Assembly: GCA_002286855.1 (NCBI GenBank)
Contig: NRSV01000015.1
Span: 62,001 to 126,000 of the forward strand
Length of the DNA: 64,000 nucleotides
Origin: Bipolaris cookei
Lineage: Eukaryota > Ascomycota > Dothideomycetes > Pleosporales > Pleosporaceae
Direction: 5' to 3'
The position numbers and the translations under genes are program-made. The stretch's first letter is position 1. Each line of letters opens with the position of its first letter. Of the stretch, positions 32,678 to 43,787 are shown one piece after another. The notes beneath the pieces are model-generated. The model had not been told where the DNA came from. It was given only the letters and a program-made list of their open reading frames with translations, and did no database searches.

Positions 32678-34037
32678 ATGAGTGAACTTTTCAGTGAGAA
32701 GACGTCTTCCGATATGAGCAGTCTTGCTACCAGCCAGTCACGCCAATTCCAGGACCAACTGGAGGCCATCTTGGGCAAGCTGAAGACCGATCCAAGCAGC
32801 ATCACGGCTGATGAAGCTCGTCTTCTGTCTGAGAACTTCACTGCAAGTGATGAGAGAGCGGTCCGCATTATCTCTGCCGTCAAATATCTAGCTATTGCTA
32901 ACAAGGTGTGCACTACCAGGAATCTAGCCACGCTCAGACTCATCATCGCTCGCTGCTGACGGCCGCTAAGGACCTGCACGCCGCCGTGGATGGCAGCCCT
33001 GAGGAGGTCACTACAGAGGTCCTTCGCACCACACAGAGCATCGTTAGCAGTAAGTACAGACACCTGTCACATGCCCAACGTATTTTGTCTATGAAAAAGA
33101 CTCCATTAGAAATCAGAAGTCTGGGCCACACGCTAATAGTGTCACAGAAATGCAGAAGGCTCTTGGCTACACCAACATTTCCCACCCAGAAGTTGAAGGC
33201 GAGCTCCAGGAGGAAATCGCCAAGATCGAGCCCAAGATTGTCCAAGGCACAGTGACAAAGGCTGAGGCTGATCGACTCCATTCACTCGAGGCTCGTGCAT
33301 ATGGACACACTGAGAAAGGCGGTATCACTGCTGCCGCTCAGTCTGTTGTCGCGAGACGTGAGCGTCAGCTATCACTAAGTGGCGGACCAAAGGTCTTGCA
33401 CCCCTCGAGCAGTGAACAGTCTCAATCAAACAAAGGGAGGTTTCCATCACCTGAACAGCAATCTCAGCATGACAGGGAGGGAAACCTTCTGCAAGCAGCA
33501 GACGCCGTCAAGGACAAGATAGAGGAGGGTACTGTGACCAAGGCAGAGGCTGGTCATCTCCAATCTCTCGAACCTCGCGCTCATGGTGATACTATCAAGC
33601 GAGGCATTGCCACTACTGCTCAATCAACTGCTGCAAGGCGCGAGTCGAATGCTAGCCATGCGTGCCCTTGCGCTGACAGTAAAAGTATCCCCTCTCCCCA
33701 AGAGCAATCCCATTCCGGTAAGGAAGAGAACTTTCGCCAAGCAGAACTCGCAATTCGACCGAAGACCCAGGACGGTACTGTCACAGCAGCCGAAGCCAAC
33801 AAGCTTCACTCGTGTGAGATGCGTGCTCATGGGCATATTGAGAAGGGCGGACTGGCCGCTACAGCACAGTCTGTTGTTTCCCATCGCCAGAAAACTCTCA
33901 GTGACATTTCCAACTCGCCTAATCCCTCGGAAACGGATGCTGTACCACGCAAAGAAGACACTGATGTTGACCGGGAGCCCAAGAAGGTCGAAGGAGGCTT
34001 GGGTGATGTGCCAAAAACAGAGAACGAAGCTCAGTAA
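32678..34037 (+). CDS. SMP (seed maturation protein) repeat protein
   Basis: Exons 32678-32905, 32971-33049, 33148-34037; about 398 residues. Three copies of an SMP-type repeat, each about 50 residues: GTVTKAEADRLHSLEARAYGH...GGITAAAQSVVARRE, then a second with GTVTKAEAGHLQSLEPRAHGD and a third with GTVTAAEANKLHSCEMRAHGH. Spacers between repeats are Ser/Gln-rich. A diverged fourth unit may lie at the N-terminus (SSITADEARLLSENF). SMP domains were defined in plant LEA-type seed proteins and occur in many fungi; a role in desiccation or stress is suggested by the family but unproven. Intron 1 is taken as 32906-32970 because it has a CTGAC branch site; a shorter 32-nt option (acceptor 32937) also keeps frame. 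The start is the ATG nearest the conserved region; 32539 is an alternative. Confidence 0.8.
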
Positions 34038-34549
34038 GATCTTTCGAACAACGCAGCTTTGTTCGTTGCGATGCTTTGAGAAGAGATTCATGGAACGGTT
34101 GCGAATACATGTGTTTGAGGAGGAAGGTTAATTCGCGAGGCGTGCAGGAGACGTTGAAGCCAGATATGATCAACAGTAAGGACGATACGAGTGTGTATGT
34201 TTAGATGAACCAGCCTGGTAGCTCCCTAATGAATTACACTTTTTTTTTGGAACCAAATTCTTTCTTTCTTTTCTTACGCTGCTGTCTTTGGTCACATTGC
34301 CCAACTCAATTTACTGCCTGTAGTGATCAAGCTGGTGGGTAGACGACAGACTCAAGATAACAAAAGCATCATAGAAGTGATGATGCTGGAGCATTGTCCA
34401 TGGTATCGAAATGCTACATACCCATTGATACTCAAGGGGAAAAAGAGAAGAAAAGAATTAATGACAAAAGTCCCAGAACCGCTGAATGCAAAACGGTCTC
34501 CACCCCCCACCACAATCGACCAAACAAGAAACACAAAGCAAGAACCGGC
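34038..34549. other. Convergent spacer
   Basis: 512 nt between the SMP-repeat gene and RNA1 stop codons. T-rich tracts at about 34240-34280. No gene is seen. Confidence 0.65.
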
Positions 34550-35867
34550 CTACTTGATCTCCGTCTTGCTCATCAAGTCAGCCAGATCATCAACCTTTGC
34601 ATCCTTGTCCTGCGCCACATTACTCTCTTCAGCCCTCTTATCATCAGCAACCTGTTTCGCAGCACGATCCTCTACCTCTCCCCTCTTCTCCTCCTCGTCG
34701 CTCTCCTCCTCCTCATCCTCCTCATCGCTCTCAAGCTCATCCAACTCATCAAGCCCCCAGTACTCCTCATCGTCCGCCTTTTCACCCGATTCTTCCTTGC
34801 GAGCACCAAGGACCTCGCGCAGCTTATCAAGACTGGGGTCTTCCTCGTCGAACTTGTTGCCGTTGATTTCAATGCGGCGGAGGAGGGGCAGGGCGGTAGA
34901 AGAAGCGGAGGCGAGGCCCGCGAGACCCTTTGCGTTGATTTCGTTGAACTGGAGGCGCAGGACTTCGACTTTTCTGTTTTTGCCCCTTTCCAGGGCGGCA
35001 GCGAGGGCGATGCCGCCGCGGCTGCTGAGAAGACAGTCGCCTACGCCGAGCTCGCGGAGGTCGGTCCAGTTTACTACAGCCTGACTGAGGGCTTTTGCGC
35101 CTATGGCAGTGAAGGTGTTGTCTTGGAGGTCGAGAGTGTCGAGCTTGGTCAGGTGCGCGAGGCCGTTGGTGATGAGGTGGGAAATGCCTTCCTGCCTGAT
35201 ACCGTTTTGCGTCATCTTGATCGTCTTGACGCCACTGTTTGCTGCGTATGCCTTTGCCCATGCGGCCATGCTACCGTTTTCTAGGCGATTGCGACCGCAG
35301 ATGACGAGCTCGAGGTCCGGTACAACTTTGCCTTCCTTGCGCGCGGCTTCCTTCTTTGCGGCAAGTGCAGTCAACGCATCAGCGACGAGCACACCGGCAG
35401 CTGGACCGAGACCGTTGTTGTTTAGGTAGAGGTAGCGAAGTGGGGTATGTTGCGACAGAAAGTCGACGAGTGGGGCAACAGTGTTGAGGCCGAAGGCATT
35501 GTCCGAAAGGTCGACGGTGTGGAGCTTTGGTAGAGTGAGGAGGGACATGAGGAGGTGCGATAGCGCAGGCGGGATCTCAGAGAGAAGACGGGAGGTGAAG
35601 ATGTCGGCGAGGTTTGCGACCTGTTGTTCATGTCAGTGCCCCTCAGTTGGCGACAACAAAGGGAGGTTTCCATACCTGCAGATTCTTCTTGGTCTCCAGA
35701 ACTTTGGCCAGCGCCTCGCTGGCTTCGATACCCAGGGTATTTCCCAGGAACTTTACCTCTTCCACATCATCGTTGCTCTTCAAGTCCTGAATGTGTGGCT
35801 CAATGTCCGCCGCGGTGGTGAGTTTCAGGCCCTTGCCCTCGATAGAAAAGACCTTTGCGCCAGCCAT
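34550..35867 (-). CDS. RNA1: Ran GTPase-activating protein
   Basis: Exons 35676-35867 and 34550-35620 (55-nt intron, phase 0); 420 residues. RanGAP stimulates GTP hydrolysis by Ran in the cytosol and so powers nuclear transport. The protein is a chain of RNH1-type leucine-rich repeats (LHTVDLSDNAFG, LRYLYLNNNGLG, LELVICGRNRLENGS, IKMTQNGIRQEGI, LDTLDLQDNTF, VLRLQFNEIN) followed by a strongly acidic tail (DELESDEEDEEEESDEEE). The motif ADIFTSRLLSEIP gives Arg75, the equivalent of S. pombe Rna1p Arg74, needed for GAP activity. The conserved Asn-containing segment YLNNNGLGP is also intact. Length fits fungal RanGAP without the animal SUMO-binding C-domain. It is divergent from COX17, starts 308 nt apart. 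Confidence 0.95.
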
Positions 35868-36175
35868 AATTTTGTTTGAATGTCCCTTGCAGTTGTAGTA
35901 AAATGCAATCTAGCAGGGGGGTAAGTGAATAATATTCAACGGGCGACAAGGTCGTGTGAGTCGTGGGGCGCAATGTTTTGGCGGGCGTAGTGGGGGTTGA
36001 TTTGCCTAGACCCGTTGAAATCTTGCAGGGGGTTTGCCTCGTGGCGTGGCCGCCGCGGGAATGCGTGCCAAGACCAAGCCGATTGATGACACCATGCCCG
36101 GCGGGAACTTTTGGTGCGCAATCTGATTGCTAAGCATCTTTCCATTCACCACCACCACACATACACGCACAAAAC
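35868..36175. promoter_or_regulatory. Divergent promoter region of RNA1 and COX17
   Basis: 308 nt between start codons on opposite strands, compact enough that core promoter elements must be shared or close. No TATA box stands out. Confidence 0.55.
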
Positions 36176-36451
36176 ATGTCGTCAGGTATGCTTCCAAGAG
36201 GATGTAATTATAGTAGCGACTCCAATTAGCTGACGCAAGGAATCACAGCACCACCCACTGCCGCCAATATGGGCTCAGAGCTCAAGACATCCGAAAAACC
36301 GAAAGTGAAGCCTTGCTGCGTTTGTACCGACCAAAAAGCGAAGCGCGACGAATGCATGCTGTTCTCCACCTCGAACGACGCGCAAAAGGAATGCGCCAAC
36401 CTCGTCGACGACTATAGGCGATGCATGGCCGGTTATGGCTTCAAGATATAA
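36176..36451 (+). CDS. COX17: Mitochondrial copper chaperone Cox17
   Basis: A 10-nt first exon (36176-36185: ATG TCG TCA G) is joined by a 63-nt intron to 36249-36451; 70 residues. Cox17 carries copper in the mitochondrial intermembrane space to Sco1 and Cox11 for cytochrome c oxidase assembly. The copper site CC-x-C (Cys26, Cys27, Cys29) and twin CX9C motifs (Cys29-Cys39 and Cys52-Cys62) are intact, with the family ends VKPCCVC and DDYRRCMAGYGF. The conserved region alone could start at the internal ATG 36269, which would drop ten residues; the spliced start is preferred because the splice signals are good and the extended N-terminus is usual. Confidence 0.93.
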
Positions 36452-36652
36452 TGCCAATGGACTCTTATGGCGACTGAGTTAATGGGTGGGAAAACATGGA
36501 CAACACGAGCATATGGGTGGCGTTGAATATTAGACGGCATCGTTTCTTTGCTGTACAACATGTATCAACAGAATTGGAATCTTTGCTCCAAATATCTAGC
36601 CGGGGTATCTCAAAGAAATACTGAAATCCTCCCACAATCATTCCCTTTGCTC

Positions 36653-38460
36653 CTAGTTTGTTTTGCTTTTGGTCTTTCCGACCAATTCACTCTTAACCAC
36701 AAGCCGCCACAGGCACCACAAGTAGCAAAGGCCGAACCCACCCGTTCCGACAATTGCGTTTGCGACAACCCAGAGATCCGGTTTGCCTGCTGGCGGAGGG
36801 AAGAACGTTTCTACGACATGCCACCCAACCATGGCAATGTAGATGTTGATGTGCAATACTTTGCTAAAAATGTCAAGTCCGCCTCGGCTGCCTTCATAAT
36901 AGGCCGAGAATGAAACGGGGGGGAGGCCTAGAAGATATGCCCACAGAAGCGAAACAACAAAGTACGGGACTTGCAGTTCGTCTCTCTTCAATAGTGGGAA
37001 CATGGTCCACACGCCGAGCATGTTTGCGAGTCCTACCCATGCGCGGGTACTTGGTAGTAGACCTTCATGCCCGCCAAGAAGTAGAGTCATGGGCAACAAT
37101 GGCAACAAAACATTCTTCTCATGCACCTGGTATGAGCAGAGGAAGAAGCCCCATGAAACCGCTGCGAAAGCGAGCGGAAGAATTTGTTTCTTCGGTTTGA
37201 GGAATATGATCAAACATGGCGGCAGAATGGCAGCCGACGTCGCGAGGAGTGCCAGCCGTTGGAGTAACTGGATCGGATAGCGATGCAGCTTGTGAAAGGT
37301 GTGGATGGTGCACCATATGTTGGCGACTTTGTCCTCGAATAATCCTCGGGAAAAAGGAAAGATGCGATGAATTGACTGCCCAAGCTCGAGAACGTAAGGG
37401 TAATACCAAGCCTCTCTGTCCCATGGTGTCATGAACCATTCCACATTTAGTAGCGGGGGTACCGCTTGAAGACCGTGGTAGAAGCCAATGTAAACATCGT
37501 ACGCCACACCTGTAAGGAATGGCAGATACAATATAGCAAAAGCAGCGACAGTAGTCAGCGCAATTGCAAAGAATCGTGCAATGTTGATTCTTGGGAAGAT
37601 GCAAATGCCCAGGAGGTATGCAAAGATGGCAGGTGCATAGAATAGCGCCATCTGCTTAAATCCAAGAGCACCAACAAAGAAGACACAACCCCAGAGCGGC
37701 CTCCCAGCGACCACGCTTGACAGTGTGGCGACAGCGAAGCCGAGCATAACGGTGTTGTATTGGAAGTGTCCATGGTCAATCAAGATGGCTCCTGGCTGCA
37801 TCAATATGGCTACTAATGCAATTGACGATTCCCAGATATTGACACCTTCGAGACGGGAGAATCGGCGGAGGAAGATGACAAGGGCGGGGACGTAGATGAG
37901 GTATTCGGACACAAGAACGGTAGCTCGCATATATATTTTGAGGGACGGATCATCGAGACCGCGCGACTCATAGAAAGCGAACCACTCGGGTTTGATGGCG
38001 GAGCCGCTGTGATAATCATCAGTATGAGCGTAGCACATCCAACGAGCTAAACATACATAACACCCAGAAGCCAACTGTGGTATGCAGTCAGAGGCGGATA
38101 GTCTAGTCCCCACCACTGCAAGTCATAAAAGTACCACAGTGAGACTGGGATGTGCTGTGTGATTTCCATCCAGTGGCGCTGCGCTTCAAAGTCTCCATGC
38201 ATTGGCGGCGATTGATAGCCCGAATATCCCCAGAGGCCGACGGCCCAGCGGAACAAGCCGACGGCCATGAGTATGAGGGGTATGGTAATCCATTGCGACA
38301 CGGTGCCTTTTGCAGGCCACAGGAACGCGACGAGGGGAAAGGCTGGTTTCGTTGAGTTTGTGGATTGATCGTGGTCGAGAGTACCGTGTGCGACCTGAGC
38401 AAGGGAGCCTTCTTCGATCTTTCTCCGCCGCCGCGGTTTGTGGACTGCTGGTGAAGCCAT
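36653..38460 (-). CDS. ALG6: Dolichyl-P-Glc:Man9GlcNAc2-PP-dolichol alpha-1,3-glucosyltransferase
   Basis: Exons 38057-38460 and 36653-38006 (50-nt intron); 585 residues. Alg6 adds the first glucose to the lipid-linked oligosaccharide in the ER lumen, before N-glycan transfer. A Lys/Arg-rich cytosolic start (HKPRRRRK) precedes many membrane helices. Family motifs are clear: GDFEAQRHWMEIT, WYFYDLQWWGLDYPPLTAYHS in the first luminal loop (with the catalytic acidic residue region), LIDHGHFQYNTVMLG, and FPFSRGLFEDKVANIW. GLDYPPLTAYHS separates Alg6 from Alg8 (TLDYPPFFAW-type). The splice joins GVM-to-I G S A I K P E W F, restoring the usual GxIxxxPxWF segment. An in-frame ATG 12 codons upstream (38496) is an alternative start. 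It converges on COX17. Confidence 0.93.
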
Positions 38461-39616
38461 AATGACACTGCTTGAACAGGAGTTACACGGCTTCATGGTT
38501 CGGACTCGTGGAAGAATCACTACGCCTTACCGTAGTGGTGCTAGCGTGAACCCGCGTAAGCTCTGGCAAACTGTGCAGGCTATAGTCACCAACGTCGAGG
38601 AAGGTGTGCAAGAGCACAACCGGGACTGCCTAGTCTATTGCATACATGTAGATTTGAATTGCCAATTGGATTATAGTCTATAAAATTTCTATAGGCACCA
38701 TCTGTGTAAGCAAAAGTGCTCTGCGCATATTCAAAACTGGCCGTTTTGCTTTTAGAACATGCTCATACTCATGCACATCCAAAGAGCTGTGCTCGCAATG
38801 TACAGCTCCACTCTCTAATATGTTCGTCCACGTATCCAGGGCAAAAACAGCGTCCCTTGCTGGACCCTGAGCCGCTGCTTTGCTGCAAAATACTGCCTTG
38901 ACCGTGGCCGGCCAAGTTCGCAGTGGGGCGGTTCCGTCTAGTGTAGCCACACAACGCGTCGTAGCGCAGAGCACGGGCCACTGTCTCCGCTGAAAAGTTC
39001 GGCGCTGATCTTTTCTGCGCCTCCAGGTATTAAATGCCAGCCTCTCCCACTCAGGCACTCACCGTCTATCACCAATCTTTCACCTTACTTTTTAACCTCG
39101 AACATCACCAGTTCGAGCATCATTTGAGGGCTTTCGCGAACTTCAAGTGGGCTACTGAGGGCAACATCCAGTACCAGATCATATCACAAGTCAGTGGGCA
39201 ACGTTTGGCATTTCCTTGACACACTTTCTAGAGGGCACGTCTGTCGCTCGTCAGAGCACGGCAAGATCAACCAGAGGGCTTTGCGCTACTATGAGGGTTA
39301 ATCTTCCGGCTTCTCGGCCATTGTGGGAACACGCTGCCTTGAAGCTCGGTTTTCTGTGGGCTCTTGTGGGCTTTCCGTGGGCTTGAGGGATATCCGCTTC
39401 GTGCGGTCTCGAGAGATACCAGTGGGCTTTTCGCAATTTGAGACAACCAGATCATACAGGCTAGCGCACATGATGACCTTTGGGCATCGGCGCCTGAGCA
39501 ATGACATTATTGCAGTCGGCTCCTCTCTTTTCTTCTTTTCACCGCAATACTATTGATTTTTACGTCGCACATGTCACAATACTGATACATTGTAGATTTA
39601 GTACATTACCATCAAA
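38461..39616. other. Divergent intergenic region of ALG6 and the nucleolin-like gene
   Basis: About 1.15 kb between two opposite start codons. Short frames without motifs; no repeat or RNA gene is seen. Confidence 0.6.
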
Positions 39617-41219
39617 ATGGGCAAGACCAAAGTCGTGGACAAGTCGTCCAAGAAGGACAAGAAGGCTGAGCTTTCGAGCATCAAGGCCGGTCGCGTTACC
39701 AAGCCTGCTGCGACTCCCAAGTCGAAGAGCAAGGACATTGCCAAGTCAGTTGCTTCCAACGTCAAGGACAAGAAGAAGTCGAAGAAGGCTCCTACACCCG
39801 AGCCTGAGTCTGATTCCTCGTCTGAGAGCGAGAGTGAGAGCGAGAGCGAGGAATCTGAGGAGAGCAGCAGCGAGGAGGAGGTCACCAAGAAGACCGTCGC
39901 CAAAGCCAAAGCTGCTCCCAAAGCCGCTGCTAAGGCCGACTCCGATTCTGACTCTTCCAGCAGCAGCGAGGAGGATAGCGACAGCGACAGCGACAGCAGC
40001 GAGGAGGAGAAGCCTGCCCCCAAGGCCAAGGCCAACGGTGTCAAGACCAACGGCGCTGCTAAAGCCAAGGCTGAGTCCAGCGACTCTGACAGCGACTCTG
40101 AGTCTGAATCCGACTCGGGCAGCAGCGAGTCCAAGGACGAGAAGCCTGCTGCCAAGGCTGAGGTTAGTTTTTACCTTTTTTTTTGCCATGGGTTGATCAT
40201 CTTTGACTAACTGATGTAGGCTACCTCTGCCTCCGATTCTAATGACTCCTCTGACTCCGACTCCGACTCTGATTCTTCCGAATCTGAAAGCGATGAGGCC
40301 GAGGCTCCCACCAAGAAGCGCAAGGCTGAGGAGGTTGCTGAGCCTGTCATCAAGAAGACAAAGACTGATGAGCCCGTTGCTGAGGATGGTGTCAAGAACC
40401 TATTTGTTGGCAACCTGAGCTGGAATATCGACGAAGACTGGCTCCGCCGCGAGTTCGAGAGCTTTGGTGAGATCATTGGCTGCCGTGTCATCACTGACCG
40501 CGAGACTGGCCGTGCCAAGGGGTATGTTCTGCGATAATTGTCTTTGTGCCCGACCAAATACTGACCTACTTAGATTCGGCTATGTTGAGTTCGCCAACGC
40601 TGCTGATGCCGCCAAGGCACAGAAGGACATGCACGAGTACGAGCTCGACGGTCGCCCATTGAACGTCGACTTCAGCACACCCCGCCAAAAGCCTGACGCC
40701 AATGCTCGTGCCAACAAGTTTGGTGATAAGCGCAGCGCTCCCAGCAACACTCTCTTCATTGGAAACCTCTCATTCGACTGCACCAACGAGACCATCCAGG
40801 AGGTTTTCGCCGAGTACGGCAACGTCACTCGTGTCTCTCTGCCTACCGACCGTGACAGTGGTGCGCTCAAGGGCTTCGGATACGTTGACTTTGGCAGCCA
40901 GGAGGAGGCTACCGCTGCCCTCGAGGCTCTTCACGGCCAGGATGTTGCAGGCCGCTCCATTCGCATCGACTACGCCGCTCCCCGTGATGATAACGGTGGC
41001 GGCGGTGGTAGCCGCGGTGGTTTTGGAGGAGGTCGCGGCGGCGGTCGTGGCGGCCGCGGAGGCTTCGGCGACCGTGGTGGTCGTGGAGGTGGCCGTGGTG
41101 GCGGCGGCGGCTTTGGCGGTCGTGGAGGCCGTGGCGGCGCTCGCGGAGGCGGCCGTGGTGGTTCATTCAACCGCGGTGGCTTTGGCGATTTCCAGGGCCA
41201 GAAGAAGTCGTTTGACTAA
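39617..41219 (+). CDS. Nucleolin-like RNA-binding protein (Nsr1/Gar2 type)
   Basis: Exons 39617-40162, 40220-40521, 40574-41219; 497 residues. This nucleolar protein type is needed for pre-rRNA processing and small-subunit biogenesis. The N-terminal half has Lys/Ala-rich basic segments alternating with acidic Ser/Glu/Asp tracts (SESESESESEESEESSSEEE and similar), the usual casein-kinase-II-type substrate pattern. Two RRMs follow: RNP2 LFVGNLSW with RNP1 KGFGYVEF (made by intron 2 joining KG to FGYVEF), and LFIGNLSF with KGFGYVDF. The C-terminus is a Gly/Arg-rich RGG domain (RGGFGGGRGGGRGGRGGFG and on) ending GQKKSFD. Domain order equals S. cerevisiae Nsr1 and S. pombe Gar2. Repetitive coding DNA yields long open frames on the opposite strand that are not genes. 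Confidence 0.93.
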
Positions 41220-41948
41220 GCGTCTTGTAGATTTCTACGTCGCTCGTATGCATTCTGTGTATTTGCTTTGATCATCTCGAGGAGAGAGAGAGTAAGTAAT
41301 TTGTTGAGGTTTTTGGCCCGTACGATAACGATGTGTGACATGATTATCACATGAGAGAGTTCCTCTTTCCAACGCTCTTATGGGATATATGGCGTTTACT
41401 TGGTTGGGGCGGGGGGGGGAATAAAAAGTTGCTTGGTTAGATAACTCGACCATTTGCCATACAGGCTGGGTTGGGATTAGCTTTAGTTATCTTTAGAGTA
41501 TGAAACTCTTTGTTGAAACATGATTTATGCCTTGGTGTTTTATGCCATGATGTAATGTAGTCGAGAACTGATCGTTAATGCATTCATGGGCGACAGTAGC
41601 ACAAACTTGTCACCTGTGTCAGATTTTATTCTGACAGCATGTTATATGGAACCGTAGTACCGAGTTGTTCTAGGTGGAATCATGCACACATCAGTTTACC
41701 GTTTAGAGTTCGCACGGAATATGACGAGAACTTTAGTGAATTGTTGTACACACACATACACACACACACAGAGATCCCTCCAAGTCAACTATTTAACGAG
41801 AGATATGAGTGATGCCTTTTGAAGAAAAAAGAAAAAAAGGAGAGAGAGGAACTGACGCAAAGAAACAAGTCAGAAGAAAACAAAACAAACACAAAAAGAA
41901 AAGGGGGGTAACTACGCAAAATAGAAACAAAACCAAATAGACTGAAAA

Positions 41949-41973
41949 AACAACAACAACAACAACAACAACA
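41949..41973. repeat. (CAA)n microsatellite
   Basis: Eight or so CAA trinucleotides in an A-rich tract in the 3' flank of the MFS gene. Confidence 0.85.
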
Positions 41974-42034
41974 AAAGAGTCCACGCCATGAAAACTTTCA
42001 TAGACAAAATGAATGAAAGTGAGGAGCGAACAAA

Positions 42035-42058
42035 AACACACACATACACACACACACA
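42035..42058. repeat. (CA)n microsatellite
   Basis: CA dinucleotides with one TA interruption, about 40 nt beyond the MFS stop codon; a similar run lies at about 41751-41772. Confidence 0.85.
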
Positions 42059-42095
42059 CTAAAAAAAAGAGTGAATGAGTTGGGTAGCGTGAAAC

Positions 42096-43787
42096 CTATA
42101 CACCCTCGGCATCAGACTCAACGTCTGTATTCTCCAACTCAAATTGCTTCTCAGCATCAGCATCAAAGCACGTCTCCCAGCACAGGACTTCACTAGGAAA
42201 ATCCTTCTCTACGCTCGGCCGTTCACGCACGAACCAAGCGAGGCCCGCGCCCGCGATACCAAAGAGGGCAAGACAAGTCCAGAGGGCGAGGTTGGTAGTA
42301 TCTACGCTAACATCGTCGCTAAAGTAGTACGAGGTGCCGCTGACGGCAACGGCAAAAGCCTTGAAGAGACTGGCGATTTGCATCATACCGACGATGGTGC
42401 CGGCGGAGAAGGCGTCGGGGGTAGTGTTGAGAACGAGAAGGGACACAACGACTACAGCGGCGTCGGTGAGGAGGTGTTTTGCGAATATGGAGAAGGTGGA
42501 GATGATGGGGCCGAAGCCGGAGCAGGTTACGACGGCGGCGAGGAAAGGGGTGAGGACGTATGTCGCAGGGAGGAGGGCAGAGAGAGAGCGGTAGAGTTTG
42601 ATGAGGCCGTGCTTGGAGGTCGCACAGGGAACGGCGTAGAAGACTACGGCGCCGGCGAGACCGCGTACGCCGAGTACGATCATGTTGAGCCATTCGCAGG
42701 GGAGGCCCATACCGCCAGATTCAGTGCTACTGTGGCCAAGGTGGGGGAGGACGACGTCAAAGGTTGAGGCGTGGAGGGATAGGAGGCAGAAAGATGACAG
42801 GAGAACCATGAGGGAGGGGGCCTGGAGGAACTGGCTGATGGTAATGGGTTCCGGGCGAGCAAAGTCCACGAGTGTTACGTTTGTGTCGTGCGAGTCGCGG
42901 CGGAGGAAAGCTGCCCTCTCACAGTCTATATCTGCAGCGTCTGCTGTGCGCTCGTTATGGTGAAGTAGCGTCTCCTTGAGGAAAATGCTTGCCACGAGTG
43001 CGATGATGAATATGACGATCCCACAAGCCAGCTCAGAGCCCAGGGTGGGATAGTTTTGCCATACCATGTTGTATGCTTGCAGACTTTCCGAGACCATGAG
43101 TTGCATAATTGGGCCAATGGAGCCGCCGAGGGAAATGACGGGTAGTCGAGCGACATTCTTTGCTCGTCCCTCTGCTGTTACGCTCAAATCTCCGAGCATG
43201 GTCAGAGTTGTGCATACAATGGCCGAACTGACCATGCCTGCAATGAATCGGAAAATGGTGCAGCCAACAAGTGTGGTCGCAAATCCCATGCATAAGCAGC
43301 AGATGAACATGCTCCAGAGTCCGATGAGGGTCACACGCCGTCTGCCCATGCGATCCGCGAGGTAGCCCCAAAAGAGGCCTGTGGTTCCGCCGAATGCGTA
43401 TGCGCAATCGAGTATGCTTCGGAGGTAGGATGAAGATAGAGTGCCACAGTAGTCGGAAGATGAGAGGAGCATTTGGAGTTGTGGCTGTAGGCTCGACGCC
43501 ATGATGCTGTAGGCAAAGGTTAGTGATGGGTCCAGGGAGGTTTGGCAGCCCGTTACGATTGAGCGCCAGTCGGAGAACACATACGCTTCAGCGAAGAAGA
43601 CGAGGTAGACTAGCACCAGTTGCCCTCTTTGCGACTTATCCGCACCATCCGGTGTATCTTGGCTATCCATCTCTTCCTCGACTTCTTGTTCCTCCTCTTC
43701 GATCATCGACACCTTGTCGTATTTGCCAAGGTCCTTCACTGAGATCAGTGACCGCGTTCTCCTGTGGAAGCCCAACATTTTTTGCAA
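42096..43787 (-). CDS. Major facilitator superfamily transporter
   Basis: Exons 43585-43787 and 42096-43506; 537 residues after removal of a 78-nt intron (GTATGT...CACTAAC...CTACAG). The join restores the first helix and loop, LVYLVFFAEA/IMASSLQPQL, which an uncorrected reading interrupts with 26 foreign residues. The cytosolic N-terminus is acidic (EEEEQEVEEEMDS). About twelve hydrophobic segments follow. The loop 2-3 motif A is GYLADRMGRRRVTLIGL. A central cytosolic loop carries ADAADIDCERAAFLRRDSHD, and the C-terminal tail is acidic. The overall style is that of DHA1/ZIF1-like proton antiporters, but substrate cannot be read from sequence. The gene stands alone, with no biosynthetic cluster around it. 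Confidence 0.88.
   Translation of the reverse strand: MQKMLGFHRRTRSLISVKDLGKYDKVSMIEEEEQEVEEEMDSQDTPDGADKSQRGQLVLVYLVFFAEAYVFSDWRSIVTGCQTSLDPSLTFAYSIMASSLQPQLQMLLSSSDYCGTLSSSYLRSILDCAYAFGGTTGLFWGYLADRMGRRRVTLIGLWSMFICCLCMGFATTLVGCTIFRFIAGMVSSAIVCTTLTMLGDLSVTAEGRAKNVARLPVISLGGSIGPIMQLMVSESLQAYNMVWQNYPTLGSELACGIVIFIIALVASIFLKETLLHHNERTADAADIDCERAAFLRRDSHDTNVTLVDFARPEPITISQFLQAPSLMVLLSSFCLLSLHASTFDVVLPHLGHSSTESGGMGLPCEWLNMIVLGVRGLAGAVVFYAVPCATSKHGLIKLYRSLSALLPATYVLTPFLAAVVTCSGFGPIISTFSIFAKHLLTDAAVVVVSLLVLNTTPDAFSAGTIVGMMQIASLFKAFAVAVSGTSYYFSDDVSVDTTNLALWTCLALFGIAGAGLAWFVRERPSVEKDFPSEVLCWETCFDADAEKQFELENTDVESDAEGV

Larger units (their letters stand above)
41220..42095. other. Convergent spacer with several microsatellites
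   Basis: 876 nt between convergent genes. It contains a poly-G run (about 41410-41418), (CA)n at about 41751-41772 and 42035-42058, and (CAA)n at about 41949-41973, plus A-rich stretches. No gene is seen. Confidence 0.75.

Noticed and set aside
26494..34037. Idea that the Zn2Cys6 regulator, DUF2235 hydrolase and SMP protein form a gene cluster
   Set aside because: Spacing is over 1 kb in one case, no shared pathway is visible and no biosynthetic core enzyme is present.
39598..40155. Long open frames opposite the nucleolin-like gene
   Set aside because: They mirror Ser/Glu/Lys codon repeats and contain only low-complexity Leu/Ser sequence.
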